From Gallionella sp. (GTDB taxonomy: Bacteria; Pseudomonadota; Gammaproteobacteria; Burkholderiales; Gallionellaceae), in contig JAJDNO010000005.1 in NCBI GenBank assembly GCA_022340615.1, positions 1 to 64,000 of the forward strand: a DNA stretch of 64,000 bases, in the 5' to 3' direction. The position numbers and the translations under genes are program-made. Shown piece by piece: positions 32,898-41,349 of this stretch. The notes beneath the pieces were generated by a model. It was given only the letters and a program-made list of their open reading frames with translations. It did no database searches and had not been told where the DNA came from. Every line of letters starts with the position of its first letter. The stretch's first letter is position 1.

Positions 32898-33481
32898 TTG
32901 TTGCTGATAACGACCGGATGCAGGCCGTGTTTTTCCAGCAATCTGGCGGCCTTCTCCGCCTTTGCGCGATCATGGTAAGGGCCGACTCGGACGCGTATAT
33001 TGGCCCCGACTTTTTCGGTGTATACCTTGAAACCCCATTGCTTCAGTTTCTTGTACTCCTCCTGGGCAGTGTCCGCATTTGCGTATGCACCGACCTGCGC
33101 AACATACCCTGAACCTGCCGGAATGCTTTCTGCCGGCTTTTGCGGTGCCTGCTTTACCTTGGCCGGCTTCGCATTGTCAGGCTTCTTTTGTGAGTCCGGC
33201 TTGACCTTGTCCGGAGTGCTGGCAGGCGTCGAACCGGTTGCGGCGGGCGTATTGGCGGAAGAGGTTTGCGCCTGCGGGATCGAAACTTTGGGAACGAACG
33301 GGCCTGCATTATCCGGGGCGGGTATGCGCAGATCTATGTTGCTGCCGGTAGACTTCGGTTCGCTGTCCAGCACCATCGGCAACAGCACCACCACAGCCAG
33401 TGTGAGTGCGATTGCACCGATCAAACGGCGACGCGCCTTGCGCCTGAGATTCAGTTCATCTTCCGTCTGCTGTTTTGCCAT
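32894..33481 (-). CDS. SPOR domain-containing protein (DedD-like)
   Basis: N-terminal TM, Pro/Ala-rich linker, C-terminal YVAQVGAYANADTAQEEYKKLKQWGFKVYTEKVGANIRVRVGPYHDRAKAEKA. Confidence 0.92.
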   Translation of the reverse strand: MAKQQTEDELNLRRKARRRLIGAIALTLAVVVLLPMVLDSEPKSTGSNIDLRIPAPDNAGPFVPKVSIPQAQTSSANTPAATGSTPASTPDKVKPDSQKKPDNAKPAKVKQAPQKPAESIPAGSGYVAQVGAYANADTAQEEYKKLKQWGFKVYTEKVGANIRVRVGPYHDRAKAEKAARLLEKHGLHPVVISNK

Positions 33482-33521
33482 GCTTTGCTCTCGCCTGTTT
33501 GATTACCTGCCTGGAATCGGA

Positions 33522-34784
33522 CTATCCCTTTACCGCCATCACTTCCGCCACCGTATAGAACGATCCGAACGCCAGAATTCTATCATTTTCCCCTGCAGCG
33601 TTATAGGCATAACTCAGCGCATCGGGGATGTTTTTGCAGATTATGATCTCGCCGCGCACCCGGCTCTGTTCCAGCACGCACTCAAGCCGTTCCGGGCTTG
33701 TCCCGCGCGGCGTATCGAGCCCCCCCACCAGCCAGGTATCGATGTGGGGATCGAGTGCCTCCACCACTCCGCCAATATCCTTGTCCGCCAGCATCGAAAA
33801 TACCGCCCAGGTATGAGGGCAAGGCGGCAAGGCAGCCAGGTTATTGGCCAGAACGCGCGCAGCATGGGGATTGTGCGCCACATCCAGGATCAGCGACGGC
33901 CTGCCGGGCACAATCTGGAAACGGCCCGCAAGTTGTACTTCGCCCAGTCCGCGCCGCACCGCTTCCATGCTGACCGGAAAGCGGTTCCTGATCGCATCCA
34001 GCGCGGCCAGCGCGGCGCTGGCATTGGCCAGCTGGTATGCGCCGCGCAGTGCGGGCCAGGGCAGCGCATTTCTCGAACCCGTCTTGCCGTGAAAATCCCA
34101 CTGCCCCTGGTGCGGGGTAAAGCCGAAATCACGGCCCATGCACCACAGTTCCGCACCGACCTGTTGCGCATGGCTGCAGATTGCATGCGGCACGTCCTGG
34201 TCCGCGCAGATCGCTACGCGACCCTTGCGCATGATCCCCGCCTTCTCGAACGCGATCTGTTCACGGGTATCGCCAAGGTATTCGGTGTGGTCGATGTCAA
34301 CGCTGGCGATCACCGCGCAGTCACTGTCGAACACGTTCACCGCATCCAGCCTGCCGCCCAGCCCGACTTCCAGGATCGCAATTTCCACCTTGTTGGCGAT
34401 GAAAACATGCATTGCGGACAGCGTGCCGAATTCGAAGTAGGTCAGTGAAGTGTCACCGCGCGCCTGTTCAATCAGTTCGAACGACTTGCACAGTTCCGCA
34501 TCGCCTGCCTGCTTTTTCTCAACGCGCACCCGCTCGTTGTATTCCAGCAGGTGCGGCGAGGTATAGCAACCGACACGATATCCGGCGGCGTGCAGGATGG
34601 ATTCCAGCATCGCGCACACCGACCCTTTGCCGTTGGTCCCGCCGACCACGATGACCGGGAAATCGGGAGTCAGACTCAGCCGTTGCCTGACTTGTTCCAC
34701 CCGCTCCAGGCCAAGTGCGATGGATTTCGGGTGCCGGGTTTCAAGATAGGCAAGCCAGCCTGGCAGGTTGCTGGGAATAGTCAT
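33522..34784 (-). CDS. folC: Bifunctional tetrahydrofolate synthase/dihydrofolate synthase
   Basis: MTIPSNLPGWLAYLETRHPKSIALGLERV...VVGGTNGKGSVCAMLESIL; FolC. Confidence 0.95.
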   Translation of the reverse strand: MTIPSNLPGWLAYLETRHPKSIALGLERVEQVRQRLSLTPDFPVIVVGGTNGKGSVCAMLESILHAAGYRVGCYTSPHLLEYNERVRVEKKQAGDAELCKSFELIEQARGDTSLTYFEFGTLSAMHVFIANKVEIAILEVGLGGRLDAVNVFDSDCAVIASVDIDHTEYLGDTREQIAFEKAGIMRKGRVAICADQDVPHAICSHAQQVGAELWCMGRDFGFTPHQGQWDFHGKTGSRNALPWPALRGAYQLANASAALAALDAIRNRFPVSMEAVRRGLGEVQLAGRFQIVPGRPSLILDVAHNPHAARVLANNLAALPPCPHTWAVFSMLADKDIGGVVEALDPHIDTWLVGGLDTPRGTSPERLECVLEQSRVRGEIIICKNIPDALSYAYNAAGENDRILAFGSFYTVAEVMAVKG

Positions 34785-34886
34785 AATTGATTGGCACGAG
34801 AGGCAAGACAACAACTGTTGAAAATTACACCAAGCGCCCTCAGCATGCGAATTGCTTAGAATCTGTACGGAATGATCCAGGCGCTG

Positions 34887-35768
34887 CTATGCGCCCTCAA
34901 TCTCCGCCGCAGCAGACTGTTTGGTCAGCAGCGTGATCAGCGTCGCCAGTTGATGTTTCATTTCGCGCCTGTCGATGATCATGTCCACCGCGCCGTGCTC
35001 GAGCAGGAATTCCGCGCGCTGGAAGCCTTCCGGCAGGGTTTCGCGCACCGTCTGCTGGATCACCCTCGCACCGGCGAAGCCGATCAGCGCACCGGGTTCG
35101 GCGATCACCACATCGCCCACGAATGCAAAGCTCGCGGAAACGCCGCCCATGGTCGGGTCGGTCAGCACCGAAATGAACGGCAGCCGCTCCTGGCTCAGCT
35201 GCGTCAACGCGGCGCAGGTTTTCGCCATCTGCATCAGCGACAGCAGGCCTTCCTGCATTCGCGCACCTCCGCTTGCGCTGAAACAGATGAACGGGCATTT
35301 GTATTCCAGAGCGACCTGCACGCCGCGCACGAAACGTTCACCCACCACCGAACCCATCGAGCCTCCCATGAACGTGAATTCGAATGCGGCGGCAACCACC
35401 GGCTGCGCGTGGATGCTGCCCTGCATCACGACCAGCGCATCGTCCTCGTCGGTGCTTTTCTTTGCGGCAGCCAGACGTTCCGAATATTTTTTCTGGTCCT
35501 GAAACTTTAGAGTGTCCACAGGCAGCACTTCCGCGCCGATTTCGAAACGCCCCTCGCTGTCCAGCAGCAAATCCAGCCGGGTGCGCGCAGTAATGCGGTG
35601 GTGATGGTTGCACTTGGGACAAACGCTCTGGTTCTTTTCAAGATCGGAGTGATACAGAACTGCCTGACAGGACGGGCATTTTGTCCACAAGCCTTCCGGC
35701 ACGTTCTTCTTCAGATCGCCTTCGCGGCGCTTTATCTTCGGCGGCAATAATTTCTGGAACCAGCTCAT
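34887..35768 (-). CDS. accD: Acetyl-CoA carboxylase carboxyltransferase subunit beta
   Basis: [56 protein letters not shown]. Confidence 0.97.
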   Translation of the reverse strand: MSWFQKLLPPKIKRREGDLKKNVPEGLWTKCPSCQAVLYHSDLEKNQSVCPKCNHHHRITARTRLDLLLDSEGRFEIGAEVLPVDTLKFQDQKKYSERLAAAKKSTDEDDALVVMQGSIHAQPVVAAAFEFTFMGGSMGSVVGERFVRGVQVALEYKCPFICFSASGGARMQEGLLSLMQMAKTCAALTQLSQERLPFISVLTDPTMGGVSASFAFVGDVVIAEPGALIGFAGARVIQQTVRETLPEGFQRAEFLLEHGAVDMIIDRREMKHQLATLITLLTKQSAAAEIEGA

Positions 35769-35780
35769 GGCAATTCTCCT

Positions 35781-36581
35781 TTAGGCTTGATCGACGGCCT
35801 GTCTCAATTCCCTGACCAGCCTGGTTACGCTGGCAACGACATTCTGGCTGGTCGAATTCTCGATTTCCTGCACGATGCGGCTGCCCACCACCACACCGTC
35901 GCACAGCTTCGCCACTTCCAGCGCGGTGGCTGCATCGCGGATGCCGAAACCTACTCCGATCGGCAGTTTGATATGCTCGCGCAACTGCGGAATCTTTTCG
36001 GCAATTGCGGAAAGATCCAGATTCCCCGCGCCGGTCACGCCCTTCAGCGACACATAATACACATAGCCGCGCGCCTGCTCCGCGACGCGCTCGATACGTG
36101 CATCGGTACTGGTCGGCGCTAGCAGGAAGATCGGGTCGATACCGTGTTTATCGAGATGTGCAAAAGACTCATGGCTTTCTTCCGGCGGAAAATCCACGGT
36201 CAGCACGCCGTCGACGCCGGCTTCGGCGCAGCGCTTTGCAAAGGGTTCCCAGCCCATCGCCTCGATCGGATTGCCATAGCCCATCAGCACGACGGGCGTG
36301 GCGGCATTGCTGCGGCGGAACTCGGCGACCATATCCAGCACATGGTGCAGGCCGACATGGTGTTTGAGGGCGCGCTCGGATGCGCGCTGTATGGTCGGGC
36401 CGTCCGCCATCGGGTCAGAGAACGGCACACCCAGCTCGATCACGTCAGACCCGGCCTCGACCAGCGCATGCATCAGCGGCACGGTCAGTTTGGGGTCCGG
36501 ATCACCCGCGGTGAAAAACGGGATCAGGGCCTTGCGTTTATTTTGTTTGAGCTTGTCGAAAGTGGCTTGTATGCGCGACAT
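35781..36581 (-). CDS. trpA: Tryptophan synthase alpha subunit
   Basis: [62 protein letters not shown]. Confidence 0.97.
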   Translation of the reverse strand: MSRIQATFDKLKQNKRKALIPFFTAGDPDPKLTVPLMHALVEAGSDVIELGVPFSDPMADGPTIQRASERALKHHVGLHHVLDMVAEFRRSNAATPVVLMGYGNPIEAMGWEPFAKRCAEAGVDGVLTVDFPPEESHESFAHLDKHGIDPIFLLAPTSTDARIERVAEQARGYVYYVSLKGVTGAGNLDLSAIAEKIPQLREHIKLPIGVGFGIRDAATALEVAKLCDGVVVGSRIVQEIENSTSQNVVASVTRLVRELRQAVDQA

Positions 36582-36604
36582 GATGGTTCCTGAAATCCGC
36601 TAAT

Positions 36605-37801
36605 CTAAAATTCGATACCCGACGCACGGGCAACCGTCGCCATATCCTTGTCGCCGCGCCCGGAAAGGTTCACCAGCACAACCTTGTCCTTGCCCATGGC
36701 CGGCGCAATCTTGGCGGCGTGCGCCAGCGCGTGGCTGGATTCCAGCGCCGGGATGATGCCTTCCATGCGGCACAGGTCATGGAATGCCCGCAAAGCCTCG
36801 TCGTCGTTGATTGCGACATATTCCGCGCGGCCGCTGTCCTTCAGCCAGCTGTGTTCCGGACCGACGCCGGGATAATCGAGACCCGCCGAGATCGAATGCG
36901 TCTCGATGATCTGGCCGTCCGCATCCTGCATAAGATAGGTCTTGTTGCCGTGCAGCACGCCAACCGGACTGTTGGTGGTCAGCGGCGCGGCATGCGAGCC
37001 GCTGGCAATACCGTGCCCGCCCGCTTCCACGCCGATCAGGGTCACGCCGGGCACATCGATGTAGGAATAAAATATACCCATCGCGTTGGAGCCGCCGCCG
37101 ACGCAGGCGATCACCACATCCGGCTGGCTGCCGGCGATCTCGGGCATTTGCACCACGCATTCCTTGCCGACCACGGAATTGAAATCGCGCACCATCACCG
37201 GATAGGGATGCGGACCAGCCACGGTGCCGATGATGTAAAAAGTGTTCCCGATGTTGGTCACCCAGTCGCGCATCGCCTCGTTCAGCGCATCCTTGAGCGT
37301 CCTGGAGCCGCTTTCCACCGGCACCACGGTCGCACCAAGCAGCTTCATGCGATACACGTTCTGCGCCTGGCGCTTCACATCTTCGGAGCCCATGTACACC
37401 ACACATTCCATGCCGTAGCGCGCCGCAACCGTTGCAGTCGCGACGCCGTGCTGGCCCGCGCCGGTCTCGGCGATCACTCGCGGCTTGCCCATTCGTTTGG
37501 CCAGCAAAGCCTGTCCGACGGTGTTGTTCACCTTGTGCGCGCCGGTATGGTTCAGGTCTTCGCGTTTCAGAAATATCTGCGCGCCGCCAAGCTGTTCGGA
37601 CCAGCGCTTCGCATGGTAGATCGGGCTGGGGCGGCCGACGAAATGCTTGAGGTCGAAATTCAGTTCGGCAATGAATTCAGGGTCGCTGCGATATTTCTCA
37701 TAGGCCTGGTTCAGCTCATCCAGCGCGCCCATCAGGGTTTCCGCAACGTAAATGCCGCCGTAAGGACCGAAGTGGCCGGTGCTATCTGGATAGTTGTACA
37801 T
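36605..37801 (-). CDS. trpB: Tryptophan synthase beta subunit
   Basis: [30 protein letters not shown]...[14 protein letters not shown]. Confidence 0.97.
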   Translation of the reverse strand: MYNYPDSTGHFGPYGGIYVAETLMGALDELNQAYEKYRSDPEFIAELNFDLKHFVGRPSPIYHAKRWSEQLGGAQIFLKREDLNHTGAHKVNNTVGQALLAKRMGKPRVIAETGAGQHGVATATVAARYGMECVVYMGSEDVKRQAQNVYRMKLLGATVVPVESGSRTLKDALNEAMRDWVTNIGNTFYIIGTVAGPHPYPVMVRDFNSVVGKECVVQMPEIAGSQPDVVIACVGGGSNAMGIFYSYIDVPGVTLIGVEAGGHGIASGSHAAPLTTNSPVGVLHGNKTYLMQDADGQIIETHSISAGLDYPGVGPEHSWLKDSGRAEYVAINDDEALRAFHDLCRMEGIIPALESSHALAHAAKIAPAMGKDKVVLVNLSGRGDKDMATVARASGIEF

Positions 37802-38414
37802 CAGTTCTCTTGACCTCGTTGATGAATGCGGCAATTTTCGCCGCGTCCTTGATTCCCTTGCTGGTCTCTACACCACTAGACACGTCCACCGCGTAGGGCC
37901 GTACGCGTGCAACGGCCGCAGCGACATTTTCCGCATCAAGGCCGCCGGACAGGATAACCGGCAGCGGCAGGCTTTCCGGTATCAAGGACCAGTCGAAAGC
38001 GGTTCCGGTACCGCCCGGTATTCCCTGCACATGCGCATCCAGCAGCAACCCCCTCGCACTGCGAAAATCCTGCGCGCATTGTAGCAAATCCACCCCTGCA
38101 CTGACGCGTATCGCCTTCAGAAAAGGATGCGAAAATTGCTCGCAATAAGCCGGTGTCTCGTCGCCGTGGAACTGCAGCAGGTCAAGCGGCACACTGGCCA
38201 TTGCTTCGCGCACCAGGCCGGGTTCGGCATTGACGAACAGTCCGACGATCGACACGAATGGCGGTATCGCGGCAGCGAGCAATCTGGCCTGGGCTCTCGT
38301 GACGTGGCGCGGGCTGGGTTCATAGAACACCAGTCCGATCGCATCCGCACCGGCCTGCGCGGCAGCCAGTCCGTCTTCCACGCGCGTGATGCCGCAGATC
38401 TTGATTCGGGTCAT
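37782..38414 (-). CDS. trpF: Phosphoribosylanthranilate isomerase
   Basis: [39 protein letters not shown]...; 20-bp overlap with trpB start. Confidence 0.95.
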   Translation of the reverse strand: MTRIKICGITRVEDGLAAAQAGADAIGLVFYEPSPRHVTRAQARLLAAAIPPFVSIVGLFVNAEPGLVREAMASVPLDLLQFHGDETPAYCEQFSHPFLKAIRVSAGVDLLQCAQDFRSARGLLLDAHVQGIPGGTGTAFDWSLIPESLPLPVILSGGLDAENVAAAVARVRPYAVDVSSGVETSKGIKDAAKIAAFINEVKRTDVQLSR

Positions 38415-38640
38415 GTGGGGATGCATCCAGCTCAAAGGGGGTGCATTGTAATGCATTACGTCTCCGGACCAAATCCGTGACATCGTTGATGAGCTATGGT
38501 CATTCGCTGTCGTCATATCCCATGCATCAGATATTGACTCCCCTGCTCAACAGGAATAGCTTGGGACCTGCCAACAAACCCGGCGCATCACTATTGTTCC
38601 TGAAACTGATGTTCCTGAAACCGACAATGGTCGATACAAA

Positions 38641-39855
38641 ATGAACTCGCAAACCTTCCTGCTCCAGCTGCTCGGCATCCTGGTCGCGTCCCGGATCTTT
38701 GCGGAATTTGCAGTACGCCTGAAATTTCCTTCCGTAATCGGCGAACTGCTGGCCGGCGTGATGCTCGGCCCGAGCCTGCTGGGATGGATCGAACCGGCAC
38801 AGACTTTCCGCCTGCTCGCCGAGATCGGCATCATCCTGCTGCTGTTCGAAGTCGGCCTGGAAACCGATGTGATGCAACTGGTGCGCGCCGGCGCAAAATC
38901 CTTTGCCGTGGCGATGAGCGGCTTCATCCTGCCCTTTATGCTGGGGTTTGTGCTGTGCTTCTGGGCGTTTGAACTGAAATTGATTGTTTCCCTGTTTGTT
39001 GCCGGCACAATCACCGCCACCAGCATCGGCATCACCCTGCGCGTGCTGTCAGATCTCAAACGCCAGCATGGCCATGAAGCTCAGGTGATTCTGGGTGCCG
39101 CAGTAATCGATGACATCCTCGGCATCCTGCTGCTCGCGCTGCTTTATGAATTCTCGGTCAGCGGCAATATCAACTTCACGGAAAGCGGGAAAGTGCTGCT
39201 GTTCGTGGTGCTGTTCTTTGCAATGGCGCCTGCCGCTGCAAAACTGATGTCTGCCATCATCCAGCACTTCGACAGCGCGAGTGATCTGCCCGGGCTCATT
39301 CCCACGTCCATCGTCTCGCTGGTGCTGTTTTTCGCGTGGCTGGCGCATGCCATCGGCGCACCGGAACTGCTGGGCGGTTTCGCCGCCGGCCTTGCCCTGT
39401 CGCGCCGATTCTTTCTTCCGTTCGGCCTGGCGATGCACAACAATCCTGCTTTCAACGAGATGGTCGCCAAACAGATGCTGCCGATCATCAACCTGTTCAC
39501 GCCAATTTTCTTCGTTGTGGTTGGCCTGTCCCTCAACCTCAGACAGGTCGACTGGAACTCTCCCTTCGTTTACATCTTTGCGGGAAGCCTGTTTCTGGTC
39601 GCCGTTGCCGGGAAGATTGCAGGCCCGTTGTTTTTGCGCGAGCCTGCGCATGTGCGCTGGGCAGTCGGAATTTCGATGGTGCCGCGTGGCGAAGTCGGCC
39701 TGATATTTGCCGAACTTGGCCGCGTGAACGGAATTCTGGTCGATAATGTATACGCGGCGACGATCATCGTGATCGCGCTCACCACAATCTTGCCGCCATT
39801 TCTGCTCAGGACGATCTACACTCGTTACGGCGATCGTTTTGGAGAAACAGGCTAA
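38641..39855 (+). CDS. CPA2-type cation:proton antiporter (Kef/NapA-like)
   Basis: FPSVIGELLAGVMLGPSLLGWI...LLLFEVGLETD...AAVIDDILGILLLALL...MVPRGEVGLIFAELG. Confidence 0.9.
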   Translation: MNSQTFLLQLLGILVASRIFAEFAVRLKFPSVIGELLAGVMLGPSLLGWIEPAQTFRLLAEIGIILLLFEVGLETDVMQLVRAGAKSFAVAMSGFILPFMLGFVLCFWAFELKLIVSLFVAGTITATSIGITLRVLSDLKRQHGHEAQVILGAAVIDDILGILLLALLYEFSVSGNINFTESGKVLLFVVLFFAMAPAAAKLMSAIIQHFDSASDLPGLIPTSIVSLVLFFAWLAHAIGAPELLGGFAAGLALSRRFFLPFGLAMHNNPAFNEMVAKQMLPIINLFTPIFFVVVGLSLNLRQVDWNSPFVYIFAGSLFLVAVAGKIAGPLFLREPAHVRWAVGISMVPRGEVGLIFAELGRVNGILVDNVYAATIIVIALTTILPPFLLRTIYTRYGDRFGETG

Positions 39856-39878
39856 CCGACCGGGAAGCAGTCCTGATC

Positions 39879-40670
39879 CTAGGCGAGCTGCGGCAGCCCC
39901 CATTTTTCGTCGTAGGTGATCCGGCGCAAATATAGTCCATCAGGTGAAAAGGTAGGCGCGGCAAGACTTCGTTCCCGGCCATTCAGCACCTCGGCAAGCC
40001 AGTCCGGCGGATACTTACCCTTGCCAACATACACCAGGCAACCAACGATGTTGCGCACCATATGGTGCAGGAAGGCGTTGGCGCTCAGATCGAATATCAG
40101 CATTTCCCCCTGCCGCCGGATATCCAGCAGGTGAAGATTCTTGACCGGCGACCTGGCCTGGCATTGCACCGCACGGAATGCGCTGAAGTCATGTTCACCC
40201 AGCAGGCATTGCGCAGCGGCCTGCATCGGTGCCAGGTCCAGCGGTGCGTGATACCAGCCAACCTTGCCCGCCTGAATGGCCGGGCGCACCGCGCGGTTGA
40301 CCAGCAGGTAGCGGTAACTGCGGCCGTGCGCCGAAAATCGCGCATGGAATTCATCCGGAACGGGATGCGCCCAGCGTACCGCAATACTGTCCGGCAGCAG
40401 CGCATTCACGCCGCGCACCCAGGCGGTCAGGGGACGTTCGACACGGGTATCAAAATGAACCACCTGTTCCAGCGCATGCACGCCGGTGTCGGTTCGTCCC
40501 GCCGCAATCACGGGAACCGGCTCCGCGCCATTCTGGCCGCCAGCAATCTGGTCACCCGAAATCTGGCCCAGTGCGCGTTGCAGCGTGTCCTGCACCGTCC
40601 TGCCGTCAGTCTGGCTCTGCCAGCCGAAGAATGGAGAACCGTCGTACTCGACCCCCAGTGCAATCCTCAT
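39879..40670 (-). CDS. truA: tRNA pseudouridine synthase A
   Basis: MRIALGVEYDGSPFFGWQSQTDGRTVQDTLQRALGQI...AAGRTDTGVHALEQVVHFDT; listed ORF start over-extended. Confidence 0.95.
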   Translation of the reverse strand: MRIALGVEYDGSPFFGWQSQTDGRTVQDTLQRALGQISGDQIAGGQNGAEPVPVIAAGRTDTGVHALEQVVHFDTRVERPLTAWVRGVNALLPDSIAVRWAHPVPDEFHARFSAHGRSYRYLLVNRAVRPAIQAGKVGWYHAPLDLAPMQAAAQCLLGEHDFSAFRAVQCQARSPVKNLHLLDIRRQGEMLIFDLSANAFLHHMVRNIVGCLVYVGKGKYPPDWLAEVLNGRERSLAAPTFSPDGLYLRRITYDEKWGLPQLA

Positions 40671-41281
40671 CTGTATGTCCCGTATAACAGCAGCAGCGCA
40701 AAGCCGACCAGCAATCCGTCGCGGAATGCAAAACGATAAAGCTTGAGCTCCAGATGTTTGCCGGCGTCCCCGGGCGTTTCGAACAGACTGCGCAGGCTGT
40801 CCTGCCAGGTGCGGGTCTCGCGCACCATCGCGACTTCGGCATAATGAAGCGTCAATGCCAGCCGCACCGCAAAACGCTCCCGCGACACCCCGATCAACCG
40901 CAGCGGCGCGGATAAAGTGTACAGGCCGGCAATCAACTGCTGCCTGTGCAGCCTGTCCAGCAGTATCGCCAATCCGGCCAATGCGCACAGCAAACGGGCA
41001 AGCTGCAATACTCCGTCGTATAGCCCCTCCCGGCTGGGACTGAACATCCCGAGACCGTCCCAAAGAGACTGCCCCGGGGTGCTGTAGGCATAGACCAGCA
41101 GTAATGAAATCATGACCCAGCGGGTGCGTCGAAGCAACTGGCCGAGTTTACGGGCCGAATTCAACAAAGCAAACGCCAGAATCAGTGTTGCCGCAGGCAG
41201 GAGCATGACGGGCGCGAGCGATTGCAATATCGCGACCAGCAAACACCATGTCACGATCTGTGCTGCAGGATGAAAATTCAT
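40667..41281 (-). CDS. EcfT/CbiQ-like energy-coupling factor transmembrane protein
   Basis: Polytopic protein resembling CbiQ (LLLVYAYSTPGQSLWDGLGMFSPSREGLYDGVLQLARLLCALAGLAILL); ATGA overlap with truA. Confidence 0.65.
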   Translation of the reverse strand: MNFHPAAQIVTWCLLVAILQSLAPVMLLPAATLILAFALLNSARKLGQLLRRTRWVMISLLLVYAYSTPGQSLWDGLGMFSPSREGLYDGVLQLARLLCALAGLAILLDRLHRQQLIAGLYTLSAPLRLIGVSRERFAVRLALTLHYAEVAMVRETRTWQDSLRSLFETPGDAGKHLELKLYRFAFRDGLLVGFALLLLYGTYR

Positions 41282-41297
41282 TCAGTTACCCCGCTTC

Positions 41298-41331
41298 AAA
41301 AGAAAACGGCAGCCCAGTCCTGAGCTGCCGT
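41298..41331 (-). terminator. Intrinsic terminator downstream of fimV
   Basis: Minus strand ACGGCAGC-TCAGGACTGG-GCTGCCGT-TTTCTTTT. Confidence 0.85.
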
Positions 41332-41349
41332 CACGAATTGAATGCATGA

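Noticed and set aside
33000-34448. 482-aa plus-strand ORF
   Set aside because: Runs antisense through the SPOR gene and folC; shadow ORF.
38415-38640. Possible trp leader/attenuator upstream of trpF
   Set aside because: No Trp-rich leader peptide or attenuator hairpin pair could be identified by eye.
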